Shown piece by piece: positions 23,273-34,872 of a stretch of DNA of 64,000 nucleotides (position 1 is the stretch's first letter; the number at the start of each line of letters is the position of its first letter). The stretch lies in assembly GCF_020520425.1 (NCBI RefSeq), contig NC_079491.1, positions 110,918,652 to 110,982,651 on the forward strand, read 5' to 3'. The notes beneath the pieces are model-generated. The model worked only from the letters and a program-made list of their open reading frames with translations. It was not told the origin of the DNA and did no database searches. The position numbers and the translations under genes were made by a program. This stretch comes from Spinacia oleracea (Eukaryota > Streptophyta > Magnoliopsida > Caryophyllales > Amaranthaceae).

Positions 23273-24636
23273 TGATATGCTCATATTTTATAGTGTTTTT
23301 ACCCCCGTTCCTTAGTACTTTTTGATCTCAAATGAGCTATTCGGAGCGATTTTTAGTACTAATGTGCTCCTTGTAGTGTGTTTGTAGTTTCAGGTTCATC
23401 ATTGTAGTAATTATCATATTTGTGTGAATTTTCTACTCATTTGAATCACTACAAGAGATTATGTACTTACGAGAGCGCAAACATTGAGTTGGAAGAATTT
23501 TCAAGCAAAGCGAATAGTGAAAGAAGTAGAAAACTAAATCTCGTCCACTATTTTGATCATAACTCAAGTTATACAATTTTAAATGCAGCGATTCAAATTG
23601 GGTTGGATTCTAGACTTCAAGAGGTTTCCAACGAGTGGTCACTTGCCTAATTCCGCCTTATAACGAAGGAGATATGGTGTTTTTAAGATACATGATCGTG
23701 CAGTTTGACGAGCAGATCGCCCGATCGGGCAACCCATTGCCTGATCGGGCGTCGACAACCCCTGGGCGCGGTTTTTAGCTTATGTTTCCGATTTTTTTCT
23801 TCTAATTTTGGGCAAGTGTATAAATATAGCCCTCAGACATGTTATTTTGAGCATCTTATTTTCTAGTACCTTAGTTTATTGCTTAGTTTTTATTTACTCT
23901 CTAAACTTTTGTTAATTACTTTTATTATTCAATTCAAGTTTCAAGCTTTAAATTTCATCCTTTGTTCTTCAATTTGGTATTTCTTATTTCTTTCCTTCGT
24001 TGTTCAATTTTAATTATGTTTTCATTAATCATGTTTGCTTTGTTTAAATTAAATATGTGTGAGTAGTTTATATTCTAGGGGTTTTGGGAATCCATGAATT
24101 AATATGAAGGGATGCTTGAATGTTGTTGATTGTTGGTATTGTGGTTAATTCCTACTGATTGGTTTCATTTACTATGCGATTAGATTTGCGCAAATCTAAT
24201 TGTATTAGTCTAACAATATCAAGTTAAGATTCGAGAGATGCAATTTGATGTTTAGGCTTGTGTCAATAGGTAGAACTGGGATTAATACGTAGCGAGGGCC
24301 CGTTAATTCTAAGTCTATGATTAGTATCGATTCGAGAGAGCATGCTAATCTAATTAACTATTTTATTGATTATTAATATTGTTTATCATCCTGGATTGTT
24401 GTTCATTGGTGAACCTATGCCCTAGACCTCTTAATATCTGATTTATTCCTCTTTTATTATTGTCGTAGTTTTAATATACAAATCAACCAACTTTCTTGTT
24501 TCCCAATAGTCTAGACCTTAGTTTTAGTAATAGAGAGAAAGCATGTTTCCCTGTGGATACGATCCTAACTTCCCTTGCTACCTTATTTGTGGAATTATGT
24601 TTATCTTTGATTAGGTGATACGATTTTAGCCTGTCA
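23273..24636 (+). repeat. Left LTR of element C
   Basis: 1,364 bp, TGATATGCTC to CCTGTCA. Almost collinear with the right LTR 29163-30525, with scattered substitutions. It contains a 12-bp perfect palindrome GCCCGATCGGGC near 23719-23730 and a second half-copy CCTGATCGGGCG about 20 bp on. Confidence 0.93.
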
Positions 24637-24640
24637 AATT

Positions 24641-24659
24641 TTGACGCTGTTGCCGGGGA
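24641..24659 (+). other. Primer-binding site of element C (tRNA-Asp type)
   Basis: TTGACGCTGTTGCCGGGGA four bases after the left LTR. The Athila-type site is TGGCGCCGTTGCCGGGGA, complementary to tRNA-Asp; here two positions have G-to-A or C-to-T changes. Confidence 0.8.
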
Positions 24660-24798
24660 ATCGGTTTTATTTGCTGCTACTAATTTTATGGTCTAGATTA
24701 TTTTCTTGAGTCTCGGAGAATTTCTAGTTCTTTGATACCATGCATATATTTTATTTTCTTTAGATATTTTTTTTTAGTTTTTTTTTTTTTGAAAATAA

Positions 24799-25750
24799 AT
24801 GGATTATTATTCTTTCCCTCAATTCGTAAATGAGCCTTTTTGGGTGTATTTCGATAGACTAAATGAATTTATTGGTTACCACAATCTTAATCTTTGGGAT
24901 TCTTGTGGTTTTGCTTATGGTGGTTTAAATGAGTATACAAGGAATGTGATAGAAAGTAGATTTAATGATGATTTTCGAGCCTTGTCTTTGGATGATATGT
25001 GGGATTACTATATGTGGTTTGCAAGGGATTTGTATGAGCGTGAAATGGGCCATTCATGTTACATGTGTTAATCCAAATTATGAGCATAATCTACATGTTT
25101 CTACCCCCGCTCCCTTGAATGCTTGTTATAATGAGGTGCATTCTAATGTTTATGATAATCATGTCTATTCTAATGACTTATCTAACCCTTGCATGGATAT
25201 CAATGTGTTGCCTCATGATTCCACTGTAGCTTCTCCCGTGTATTATTGTGAACCCTTGCCCAATCCTGTTCAACCCGAATCAGAAAGCAGAGATAACTTC
25301 TTAGAGGAATTAAGAAGATTAAACTCTGAGATTGAGATTCAGTGTACTAGATCTCAAGAGGCTACTAATGAGATTATTAAAGCGAGTAAGGCTACTCTTG
25401 AGAGATTTAGAAAAGTTCAAGAAATTATTGAAAATAATGATTCGAGTTGTGTTGGGGATGGGGGTCAACTGAGTGAACCCATAGGCAACCAAGAGTGGGA
25501 GGAACTTATAATAGAGGTTGAGGATGAATTGGAGGATGATGATGTGACTGTTGGATCAATGGATGAAGGATTTGTTGAAACTGAAAAGCCATATGTTATA
25601 GAGCAAGTCCATGAGGAAGTTGAAGTTGATAAAACTCTTGTTGTTGTGTCAACCCCTACCCCGCACATTCCAAGTCCAAGAAGGGTTAGTCTTAGCCCTG
25701 TTTACACCGTCTCACTCCCCTTATCTTTCCCTATAAAACCTTTGCTTTAG
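24799..25750 (+). pseudogene. Element C gag-like protein (one frameshift)
   Basis: The ATG at 24799 opens MDYYSFPQFVNEPFWVYFDRLNEF; NEPFWVYFDRL and the following WDSC.FAYGGLNEYTRN resemble the Athila gag EPFW..WER block. The frame stops at 25069-25071 and a shift near 25065 lets the protein continue to 25750, about 315 aa in all. The second half has a likely coiled coil (FLEELRRLNSEIEIQ through LERFRKVQEIIE) and an acidic stretch (EVEDELEDDDVTVG). No CCHC knuckle is seen. It may be a gag domain kept for packaging, or just decayed gag. The C-terminal end runs into the duplicated unit. Confidence 0.55.
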
Positions 25751-28405
25751 GATCTTCCTCCTCTCCTCGAAAATCAAAAGCCCAATGACCCAATAGAGTC
25801 TGTTCCTCTTTGTGAATCTTTTGCAGGGACTTGTAGTACTTACAAAGAAGAGGTGGATGCTTTGCAGAGAGCTCTCTATGGTGTAGAGCATGTCCACCAT
25901 GAATGCCAAAACACAGAGAGAGATATTTCATTAATCATTGAGGTTGAAGAATCAATAGTTCGCAAAAACAACTTCCATAAGGAGAGTATGCCTACTTTCT
26001 CTTTTCCTTCTTTTTCCTATTCTTCTTTTATTAATGTTTTTTTTCTTTTTGTTCTTCTTCTTTTAGGCATCCCACTCCTTACTGCCATAGAGTTCGTTCG
26101 GACTTTATGCAAATGTTGTTGTTGATTATCGTGCGTGTCTTGTTGCACGAAAGATGTGCGAGTGCGCATGACAAGCTTCTGCGCTCGTTGGTTGGTTATT
26201 TAATAACAAATCTCTTTGCGAGAGGCATATAAGAGTTGGAGCCCGAGGGGTTCGATGAAGATTGAGACCCTCGATCTCCACTCCTTCAAGCACTGAGGAC
26301 ATTGCTGAGTTTGGCTTGGGGGAGGTATGTGTTATTGCTTTCTAGAGTAGTTTATCGCTTTTGAAAAAAAAAAGAACAAAAATATGTTCCGATGAATACA
26401 AAAGCCATGCTTCCCTATGCCCCTTGATTGAAAACTGTTTTGATTCTTAGTTTTTGATGACGAGCATTGTTGATTTGTTGACCATGATTTGAGATTCTAT
26501 TATTTTGGTACCTTTGCATGAGTCAACTTTGACAAACTATTTGTGGACTTGGTGCTTGGCTAGTTGATTTGGTTAGGAATGTGTGTTAGCTTCCTGGTAT
26601 GTCATTGATTTTGAGTATTGGTTTACAACTGTTAGTAGTGTTTTTATGGATCATATATATGCACATTGAGGAGGACGAAGGCATTTTTTCTATTTAGGTG
26701 GCCTTCAGATGATTTTAGACACATTTGTTCCCTTCTTTCTACCCATGTTGTTGCATGTGCCCTTTTATTCGGTGACTAACCACATTACAAGCCCATTAAG
26801 CCCCATTGGTTACTAGTCCCAAAATTGGTTTGGGGGAGCTATTAGTGAGTGAGGCGAGGGAGTTGTAGTGTGCTTCATTTGAGCACAATTTGGATATTGA
26901 AAAGGAAAGGGAGTTCTTCTTGTTCTTGTGTGGTGATCAAAAAAAAAAGATTGATGAGCAAAAATATGAGAAGAATAGAAAATGTGAAGGTTTCCAAAAG
27001 AAAAGAAAAAAAAAAGAAAAACCCTTGTTGTTGTGTCAACCCCTACCCCTCATATTCCAAGTCCAAGAAGGGTTATTCTTAGCCCCGGTTACACCGTCTC
27101 ACTCCCCTTCTCTTTCCCCATAAAACCTTTGCTTGAGGATCTTCCTCCTCCCCACGAAAATCAAAAGCCCAATGACCCAATAGAGTATGTTCCTCTTTGT
27201 GAATCTTTTGCAGGTACTTACAGTACTTACAAAGAAGAGGTGGATGCTTTGCAGAGAGCTCTATATGGTGAAGAGCATGTCCACCATGAATTCCAAAACA
27301 CAGAGAGAGCTATTTCATTGATCATTGAGGTTGAAGAATTAATAGTCCGCAAAAACAACTTCCATAAGGAGAGTATGTATACTTTCTCTTTTCCTTCCTT
27401 TTCTTATTCTTCTTTTATTTTTGGTTTTTTCTTTTTGTTCTTCTTCCTTTAGGCATCCCACTCCTTATTGGCATAGAGTTCATTCGGACTTTATGCAAAT
27501 TTTGTTGTTGATTATCGTGCATGTCTTGTTGCACGAAAGTTGTGCGAGTACGCATGACAAGCTTCTGCGCTCATTGGTTGGTTATTTACTAACCAATCTC
27601 TTTGCGGGAGGCACATAAGAGTTGGAGCCGGAGGGGCTTAATGAAGATTGAGACCCTCGATCTCCACTCCTTCAAGCATTGAGGATATGGCTGAGTTTGG
27701 CTTAGGGGAGGTATGTGTTATTGCTTTCTAGAGTAGTTTATCGCTTTTGAAAAGAAAAAAAAGAATAAATAAACGTTACGATGAATACAAAAACCATGCT
27801 TCCCTGTGCCCCTTGATTGAAAATTGTTTTGATTCTTGGTATTTGATGACAAGCAATGTTGATATGTTAGCCATGATTTGATTTTTGACTACCTTGATAC
27901 CTTGACATGAGTCAACTTTAACCAACTATTTGTGGACTTGGTGCTTGGCTAGTTTATTTGGTTAGGAATGTGTGTTAGCTTCCTGGTATGTCATTGATTT
28001 TGAGTATTGGTTTACAACTGTTAGGAGTGTTGTATGACTCATATACATGCACATTGAGGAGAACGAAGGCATTTTTTCTATTTAGGTGGCCTTCAAATGG
28101 TTGTAGATACATTTGTTCCCTTCTTGCTACCCATGTTGTTGCTTGTGCCCTTTTATTCGGTGACTAACCATATTACAAGCCCATTTAGCCCCGTTGGTTA
28201 CTAGTCCCAAGCTTAGCTTGGGGGAGCTATTAGTGAGTGAGGCGAAGGAGTTGTAGTGTGCTTCATTTTGAGCACAAATTGGGTGTCGAAAAAAATAAGG
28301 GAATTCTTCTTGTCTTGTGTGTTGTCTCGAAAAAAAAACCAAGAGTAAAAAGATGAGAAGGATAGAAATGTGAAGGTTCCAAAGAAAAAAAAAAGAAAAA
28401 AAAAG
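25637..28405 (+). repeat. 1.39-kb tandem duplication inside element C
   Basis: Unit 1 (about 25637-27024) and unit 2 (about 27025-28405) align end to end. Both start at the segment encoding STPTPHIPSPRRV and end in the A-rich tract after GTGAAGGTTTCC. Unit 2 keeps an open frame of 139 codons (27033-27452) where unit 1 has a TAG (25748-25750). Each unit carries two polypurine-like GGGGGAG motifs (unit 1 near 26320 and 26832; unit 2 near 28216, with a degenerate one at 27705). Confidence 0.88.
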
Positions 28406-29149
28406 AGAGAAAGAAATTGAGCAGAAAAAGAAAAAAGTTCATTACTATCGAAAAAATTCAAAGCGTAATTTCACTCAAGTATTGTAATTTCATATTTTTA
28501 TGAGTGATCGGTTTTAGTTGTGGAAAAGGCAAAAAAGTAAGATGTGGTTCATTTGTTACTTTATCATGTGTTGAGTGCGAGAGTTGCGGTCATCATTTAT
28601 GTTTGATCATGGGTTTTTCTAGGAATTATGCTCCCCAAAGCTAAAGCTTTAAGCTCATATTTTACCCAAATTTACCACGCCCTTACCTAAGCCTAACATT
28701 ACAAGCTTTAAAGACCTTCCGACCTTTGTGCATAGAGTCATATTAATGTGAAATTAGTTGTTTATCAATGCAAGTTATGACATGACATATTTCGAGTCGA
28801 CTACTAGGTTGAGTGCATGTTCTTTTAAACACACGAGTGTTGTGAGTTTGGGAAGGCATTGTTCACATACATATTGGGAGGAGAGCAAACGGGTACATTT
28901 TTTACCCGCCACATAAATGAGTGAAGAGTTTGTGAACACTAGTCTTGAATTCCATTGTGCACTTGTGGTTCGCTCTGCATGACGATTGTTAGGGAAGATT
29001 TGTGGTCAAATATATTTGATTGGTTAACATTGATGCATGCTTGTTGAATTTTACCTTTAATCTTATCCATTGTTTTGAGATGTGTTTGGGGTGAAATTGA
29101 TTTATGTATTCATCGATGATTTCTTTGCTTAGGGACAAGCAAAGATCTA
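28406..29149 (+). other. Element C 3' interior
   Basis: AT-rich non-coding sequence between the duplication and the polypurine tract. No pol motif in any frame. Confidence 0.7.
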
Positions 29150-29162
29150 GCTTGGGGGAGTT
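29150..29162 (+). other. Polypurine tract of element C
   Basis: GCTTGGGGGAGTT lies immediately before the right LTR TGATATGC, as in Athila-type elements. Confidence 0.8.
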
Positions 29163-30525
29163 TGATATGCTCATATTTTATAGTGTTTTTACCCCCATTC
29201 CTTAGTACTTTTTGATCTCAAATGAGCTATTCAGAGCGATTTTTAGTATTAATGTGCTCCTTGTAGTGTGTTTGTAGTTTCAGGTTCATCATTGTAGTAA
29301 TTATCATATTTGTGTGAATTTTCTACTCATTTGAGTCACTACAAGAGATTATGTACTTACGAGAGCGCAAACATTGAGTTGGAAGAATTTTCAAGCATAG
29401 CGAATAGTGAAAGAAGTAGAAAACTGAATCTCGTCAACTATTTTTATCATAACTCAAGTTATAAAACATCAAATGCAGCGATTCAAATTGGGTTGGATTC
29501 TAAACTTCAAGAGCTTTCCAACGAGCGGTCACTCGCCTAATTCCAACTTATAACGAAGGAGATAGGGTGTTTTTAAGATACGGGATCGTGCAGTTTGACG
29601 AGTAGATCGCCCGATCGGGCGGCCCATTGCCTGATCGGGAGACGACAACCCCTGGGCGCGGTTTTTAGCTTATGTTTCCGATTTTTTCTTCTACTTTTGT
29701 GAAAGACTATAAATATAGCCCCCAGACATCTTATTTTGAGCATCTTATTTTCTAGTACCTTAGTTTATTGCTTAGTTTTTATTCACTCTCTAAACTTTTG
29801 TTAATTACTTTTATTATTCAATTCAAGTTTCAAGCTTTGAATTTCATCATTTGTTCTTCAATTTGGTATTTCTTATTTCTTTCCTTCGTTGTTCAATTTT
29901 AATTATGTTTTCATTAATCATGTTTGCTTTGTTTAAATTAAATATGTGTGAGTAGTTTATATTCTAGGGGTTTTGGGAATCCATGAATTAATATGAAGGG
30001 ATGCTTGAATGTTGTTGATTGTTGGTATTGTGGTTAATTCCTATGGATTGTTTTCATTTACTATGCGATTAGATTTGCGCAAATCTAATTGTATTAGTCT
30101 AGCAATATCAAGTTAAGATTCGAGAGATGCAATTTGATGTTTAGGCTTGTGTCAATAGGTAGAACTGGGATTAATACGTAGCGAGAGCCCGTTAATTCTA
30201 AGTCTATGATTAGTATCGATTCGAGAGAGCATGCTAATCTAATTAACTATTTTATTGATTATTAATATTGTTTATCATCCTGGATTGTTGTTCATTGGTG
30301 AACCTATGCCCTAGACCTCTTAATATCTGATTTATTCCACTTTTATTATTGTCGTAGTTTTAATATACAAATCAACCAGCTTTCTTGTTTCCCAATAGTC
30401 TAGACCTTAGTTTTAGTAATAGAAAGAACGCCTGTTTCCCTGTGGATACGATCCTGACTTCCCTTGCTACCTTATTAGTGGAATTAGGTTTATCTTTTTT
30501 TAGGTGATACGACTTTAGCCTATCA
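29163..30525 (+). repeat. Right LTR of element C
   Basis: 1,363 bp, TGATATGCTC to CCTATCA, followed by the duplication CCTTG. Confidence 0.93.
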
Positions 30526-30674
30526 CCTTGCTTCAGCCCCAAGGCACGAGTGCCTTTGCTCGTGTCCTTGTGCTTGTGTGCCCAGCCGCGCTTCACGGGC
30601 ACCATAGCTGCCTCTCTCTCTCTCTCTCGCCTCACCTCGTAGCCAGCGCGCATCACTCGTTTCTTGTTGTTTCT

Positions 30675-30780
30675 GCTGTGCGCGCACCTCGCGTGCCCTC
30701 TCCCTCTCGCCCAGCGCACCTCGCGTGCCCTCTCCCTCTCGCCCAGCGCACCTCGCGTGCCCTCGTCCAGCGCCCAGCGC
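30675..30780. repeat. Tandem 32-bp units in the element B left LTR
   Basis: GCACCTCGCGTGCCCTCTCC-type units, nearly three copies here and about two degenerate copies in the right LTR (41816-41872), so copy number changed after insertion. Confidence 0.8.
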
Positions 30781-33049
30781 CCAGGCCTCACTGCCCAATC
30801 GCCCACACACGCAGCACTGCTGTTGTTGTGTGCGCGCTGCTCGTGTGCCGTGTGCTCGTGTGTTGTTGCCTCCGTCGCTCCAACACACACAACAAATCCA
30901 TTGTTGTGTGTGTGTGTGTTGTTGATTGTTGATAACCAAATTGTATACTTTCAAACTTTTCAATTTTCAGTTTTAAATTGTTTTAATTATTTAATTGTGA
31001 TTATTTAATTATTTGGATTATTTAAATTGATTGGAACGGTTATGAACACCGTGTTTTAATATTTAGTATTCGGATTGATGAGATTGTTTTTGATTCAAAA
31101 GAATTATAATTTTCAGACTTCAAGGTTAATTAAAGTGTCAATTTTTAAGGTCAAAACATGATTTTATTAATAATCTATTATTAGGATTTTAATTCCGATT
31201 GTTCAATAGATTGATTCACATAATTTAATGACGATTTAAATTATGGGAATCAACTTAAATTTTCAAATTTGTTATTAAGCTTTAAATGGTTGATTTTAAT
31301 GATTTTTAGAGCTAAAAAGTCAATGTTTTATGCTAGGACTTGAGTTGACTATTTGAGACTATTAAATCGGCAAAAAACGATTAATTTCTAATTAAACCAA
31401 AGGTTTTAGTTTCTTAAATAGTTTCTGGAAATTTAGTAAACATGATTAATAATTATGTTTCTCCTTTGTGTTTATAGGAGTTGATTTCTAGTGAGTCGTG
31501 ATTCGCACAGTAGCCCCCGTACTTAGGTATTCCAGGTACGTACAACACTAGGGTGACCACCCATTCCTTGAGGACTTTATGAAGTGTATTGAATGCAAAT
31601 CATGTGAAACTTATGTGTTGGGAATTCATGTTTGATGTGTAGACAAGCATGTGAGAATTATTTTGAATCTATGTGAACGAGCATGTTATGAATTGGTTTA
31701 TGCTTTATAGATTCTATTGAACTATCATGTTATGGACTTTTATAATCGTTGAATTATGTCAAGCATGTTGTTCAAGTTGGTATGCATGTATGAGTGTTGC
31801 GCATGCAAGTTATTATGATTATGCTATAGTACTGAATGTCTAGAATACTTTTAGCCTATTGAATATTGTTGGAGTGCATTGTTTATTCTACTGCAAGTGT
31901 AGAATATGTTTAGAGAGTCTATGTGAATTGAACTAAGGACTATTCGTGCTAAGGGTACACCCCGCTTGTTAATAGGCAATGTCGGGTTATCTCAAATAGT
32001 GTTTTTGAGAAGGAACAATGGGAGTAATTTCACTTGAGTCTTATGTTTGATCACAAGTCCTAAAGGATTAAAATGAAGTGTCATTGTTGGATGGTTTAAT
32101 TGTTTATTTGTTTGCATGTTATGTCTTGTGTAGAGTATTGAGTCGCCTTGAACATAACATACTTATTAATGTAAAGTGTAACTCGAATGAGCTTCAAAGC
32201 TTTTGGAACGTCTATACCTCGAGTATGAACAATGGGGGGAGTCTTGCCGGAAAACTTGTACTCCTTGAATGATGCAAGACATTGTTTCATTCTTTCTTGT
32301 TATGCTGTTATGCATTGGAATTCCGTCGGTAAGGCCCGACTGTCGGTAGGAGTCCGACTTATTATTATTTGGTGTATGGTTGGGTCCAATCACCCTTTTC
32401 TTTCCTTTTGAGGATACTTTATTTTACCCGTTCGAAGCTACTTCTTTATTAAATTGTGAGTCAGGAGTCGTGTCAAGTGTCGAGTCTTGTCTCCATGTTT
32501 ACTTGTTTGTTATTTTGCTTTTGCATGTGGATTATTAATTCGTGAGTGAAGCATGTTAGGATAAAATGTTATTCTAGCTTGTTCGTACTCAACTTTTGCT
32601 GACTTCGTGCTTCATGTCTTTTGGTCATGGCCTTCGCCTTAAAGACCCTATGATGATCCATCACTGCATTTGCGTTGTTGGGGAGTAGATTTTCAAAAAG
32701 CAAGTTTGTAGAGATAAAGTTATCACGGGATTCGTGTTGAGAGTTTATTTTCTTCCGTGCTTTATAAACTCTATTTTCATTTTCTAGTCATGACTACTAC
32801 TTAATTTATTTAGACTATAGTTAATGGATTTTAAAATATTTAATACTTTGGTTTTTGGGCCTTAGTGGTTCCAAGTTGTTAATTGACCATTAACTATTTA
32901 ATACGTTTTGAAAGTTAGTTATTTTCGCTGCGTAATTCTGGTAAATAGCCTTAGCCGTTATCACGGTGGCGGTAATATCTTGGTAATTCCTTTATTTTAA
33001 GTTGGAAATTATTTTATAAAAAACAAGGAATTATTAGGGTGTTACAAAG

Positions 33050-33061
33050 TGGTACTAGAGC
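33050..33061 (+). other. Primer-binding site of element B
   Basis: TGGTACTAGAGC three bases after the left LTR, a variant of the initiator-Met site TGGTATCAGAGC. Confidence 0.75.
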
Positions 33062-33280
33062 TTAGTCCAGTTCTGCTTTGTAGTAATCTATACTACAAAG
33101 TGGTATCTGCGGAACTTTAGGATTTTTGAAAACTGTTTTCCTAAAGTCAAAATGCTATTTTGAGTACTCAATATTTTGAAAAGTCAAAAACTATTTATTT
33201 TAAGTTATTTGAAAACTTATCGGTTTTATTTTAATATTTTTCGAATTTATTAAATTCGAACAAATTCGAATTAAATTTCA

Positions 33281-33311
<31 letters not shown>

Positions 33312-33750
33312 CGGATTTTTCCGAACTCAAAAAAAAAAAAACATCGAATAATTTATTTATTTACTTATTTTCGGAAAATAATCGAATTAATTAATTAAAT
33401 TATTCAATTAATTATTTTAATTTTCGATTTTTATTTTAATAATTTCGTTTATATTTGAAGTTATTTATTAAATTAATTTCAAAAATTATTCCTATTTCTA
33501 AGAGAAAAAGGGTAGATTAAGAAGGATATTGTAAGACTAAGTGTGCATTCAATTAAGTGCTAAGTGCTAAAGTGCGGATTGTATGCTTATGCCTTAAGTT
33601 AATCATGTTTATGTTGCTTTATGTGATTAATTGCATCACGATTCATGATTAAGCATGTATGTGTGCATTGAGATTGTATGGCTCCACGAACTTACATTGT
33701 TTTTGAACACTTTAGTAAGACTTTTTAGTTGTTGATTTTCAGGATTTAAG
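33062..33750 (+). other. Leader of element B
   Basis: AT-rich untranslated stretch with an (AT)n run at about 33280-33308 and an oligo-A run near 33329-33341. No ORF. Confidence 0.7.
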
Positions 33751-34413
33751 ATGTTGCTTTCTAAGTACGCAAACCTACGACACCTAGAGAAGCTAGATTG
33801 TGAAACCCCGCACACCTACGTGGAGAAGATTGAGTTTTCTTGCAACTACTTTGCGGCAGTGCAGAATCTGCCTGAACTAAGGAAAAGGGATGTCATGGCC
33901 GAAATCGTTATTCATTGTTTTCCCCATAGGAACCCATACATAGGTTTGAAGCAACGATTTAAGGATATGAATTCTGCTAGTGGCCTTCCTAATTACTACA
34001 AGTATGGTACTCCAGATGGTAGGTGGAGGTATGACATGGAGATTATGACCACTATTCTAGAGATGGCGGAAGATAGTTTTGAGGATGGTAAGATGGTGGC
34101 AAGTATCCACAACACACAGTTTGGTAGTGATATGGAAACCCAGATGGATGAGGAAAGTGATGATGATGCTGTTGAGATTGAAAACCCTAATCCTATCATT
34201 CCTGAACCTACTATTGGGATCTCTAGCGACACAGAATTTGAGCCTGAGACTAATGATGAGGTGAACAGTGAGCTACAACAGAATAATGAGAATGTGGAGT
34301 ATGAATCTGATCCGGAGGAAGACTTGGATGACTTTGATGATCCTAATGATCAAGACTTTACCCCAGAGCACTACAAGGAGAGAAATGATCGGCAAAATGA
34401 CTCTAGCATTTAA
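33751..34413 (+). CDS. Extra ORF upstream of gag in element B, unknown function
   Basis: An uninterrupted 220-codon ORF with ATG at 33751, in sense orientation between the leader and gag. The N-terminal half (about 1-115) is mixed and globular-looking, with aromatic-rich stretches such as ASGLPNYYKYGTPDGRWRYD. The C-terminal half is strongly acidic (DEESDDDAVEIE, YESDPEEDLDDFDD). It has no zinc knuckle, protease or membrane segment. I do not recognise a family. It is intact although gag and pol of the same element carry many lesions. Tekay elements usually begin directly with gag, so this is unusual; Ogre elements are the known Gypsy group with an ORF before gag. Confidence 0.55.
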   Translation: MLLSKYANLRHLEKLDCETPHTYVEKIEFSCNYFAAVQNLPELRKRDVMAEIVIHCFPHRNPYIGLKQRFKDMNSASGLPNYYKYGTPDGRWRYDMEIMTTILEMAEDSFEDGKMVASIHNTQFGSDMETQMDEESDDDAVEIENPNPIIPEPTIGISSDTEFEPETNDEVNSELQQNNENVEYESDPEEDLDDFDDPNDQDFTPEHYKERNDRQNDSSI

Positions 34414-34872
34414 AGACTTTTCTAATGTAATAGCTAGTGCTTAATCTTTAGTGAAGTAATAAAGTAGCAAGCTACTATTTATGGTTTTAGTAGGTCATTT
34501 TGTGGTTTCTCGAATAAAGTACGATCCAAAGGATGTATTATTTTCTCATTGAAGTATTAAAAGTTTAGAGCTCTTTCTTTTACCTCTAATTCTAAGTTTT
34601 ACGTTCTCTTTGAGCGATTATCGCAAAAGAATTTCATGTATTTCTTCAATGAAATGGTACTTGCAAGATGGTTCAATTCTTCACCACTTAAACGTTGTGA
34701 TGCGGATTAAAGCGGGAATTGGCCCAATAGTAGGCGCCAATCTTGCCTTAAGGGTCTGAAATTTTCGTGCATGTTGTGCTAATTATGTGACTTGTGAGTG
34801 CAATGCTTTAGCAAGGCAGTGTCCAAACCCAGTTGTTAAAGTTAGTCTTTTGTTTTACTCAGGAGAAGGGAC
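34414..34872 (+). other. Spacer between the extra ORF and gag in element B
   Basis: 459 bp without an ORF. It separates two coding blocks, so gag must be reached by splicing, reinitiation or a separate transcript. Confidence 0.6.

Larger units (their letters stand above)
23273..30525 (+). mobile_element. Element C: non-autonomous LTR retrotransposon with gag-like ORF, tRNA-Asp primer site
   Basis: Perfect 5-bp duplications CCTTG (23268-23272 and 30526-30530), LTRs of about 1,364 bp starting TGATATGCTC and ending CA. The interior of 4.5 kb has one gag-like ORF region and a large tandem duplication but no protease, integrase or RT motif in any frame. The primer site and the GCTTGGGGGAG polypurine tract are those of Athila/Tat-type Gypsy elements, the likely source of its helper proteins. 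Confidence 0.88.
22844..33046 (+). repeat. Left LTR of element B, interrupted by element C
   Basis: Segments 22844-23272 and 30531-33046 together match the right LTR 41254-44155. The join at CCTTG agrees with the uninterrupted right LTR around 41668-41672. It ends GTGTTACA at 33046. The GC-rich part (about 30531-30890) encodes only low-complexity ORFs on both strands. Confidence 0.92.

Noticed and set aside
30372..31008. ORFs in the GC-rich part of the element B left LTR
   Set aside because: Located in LTR sequence, rich in tandem repeats, and equivalent frames in the right LTR are shifted or shorter.
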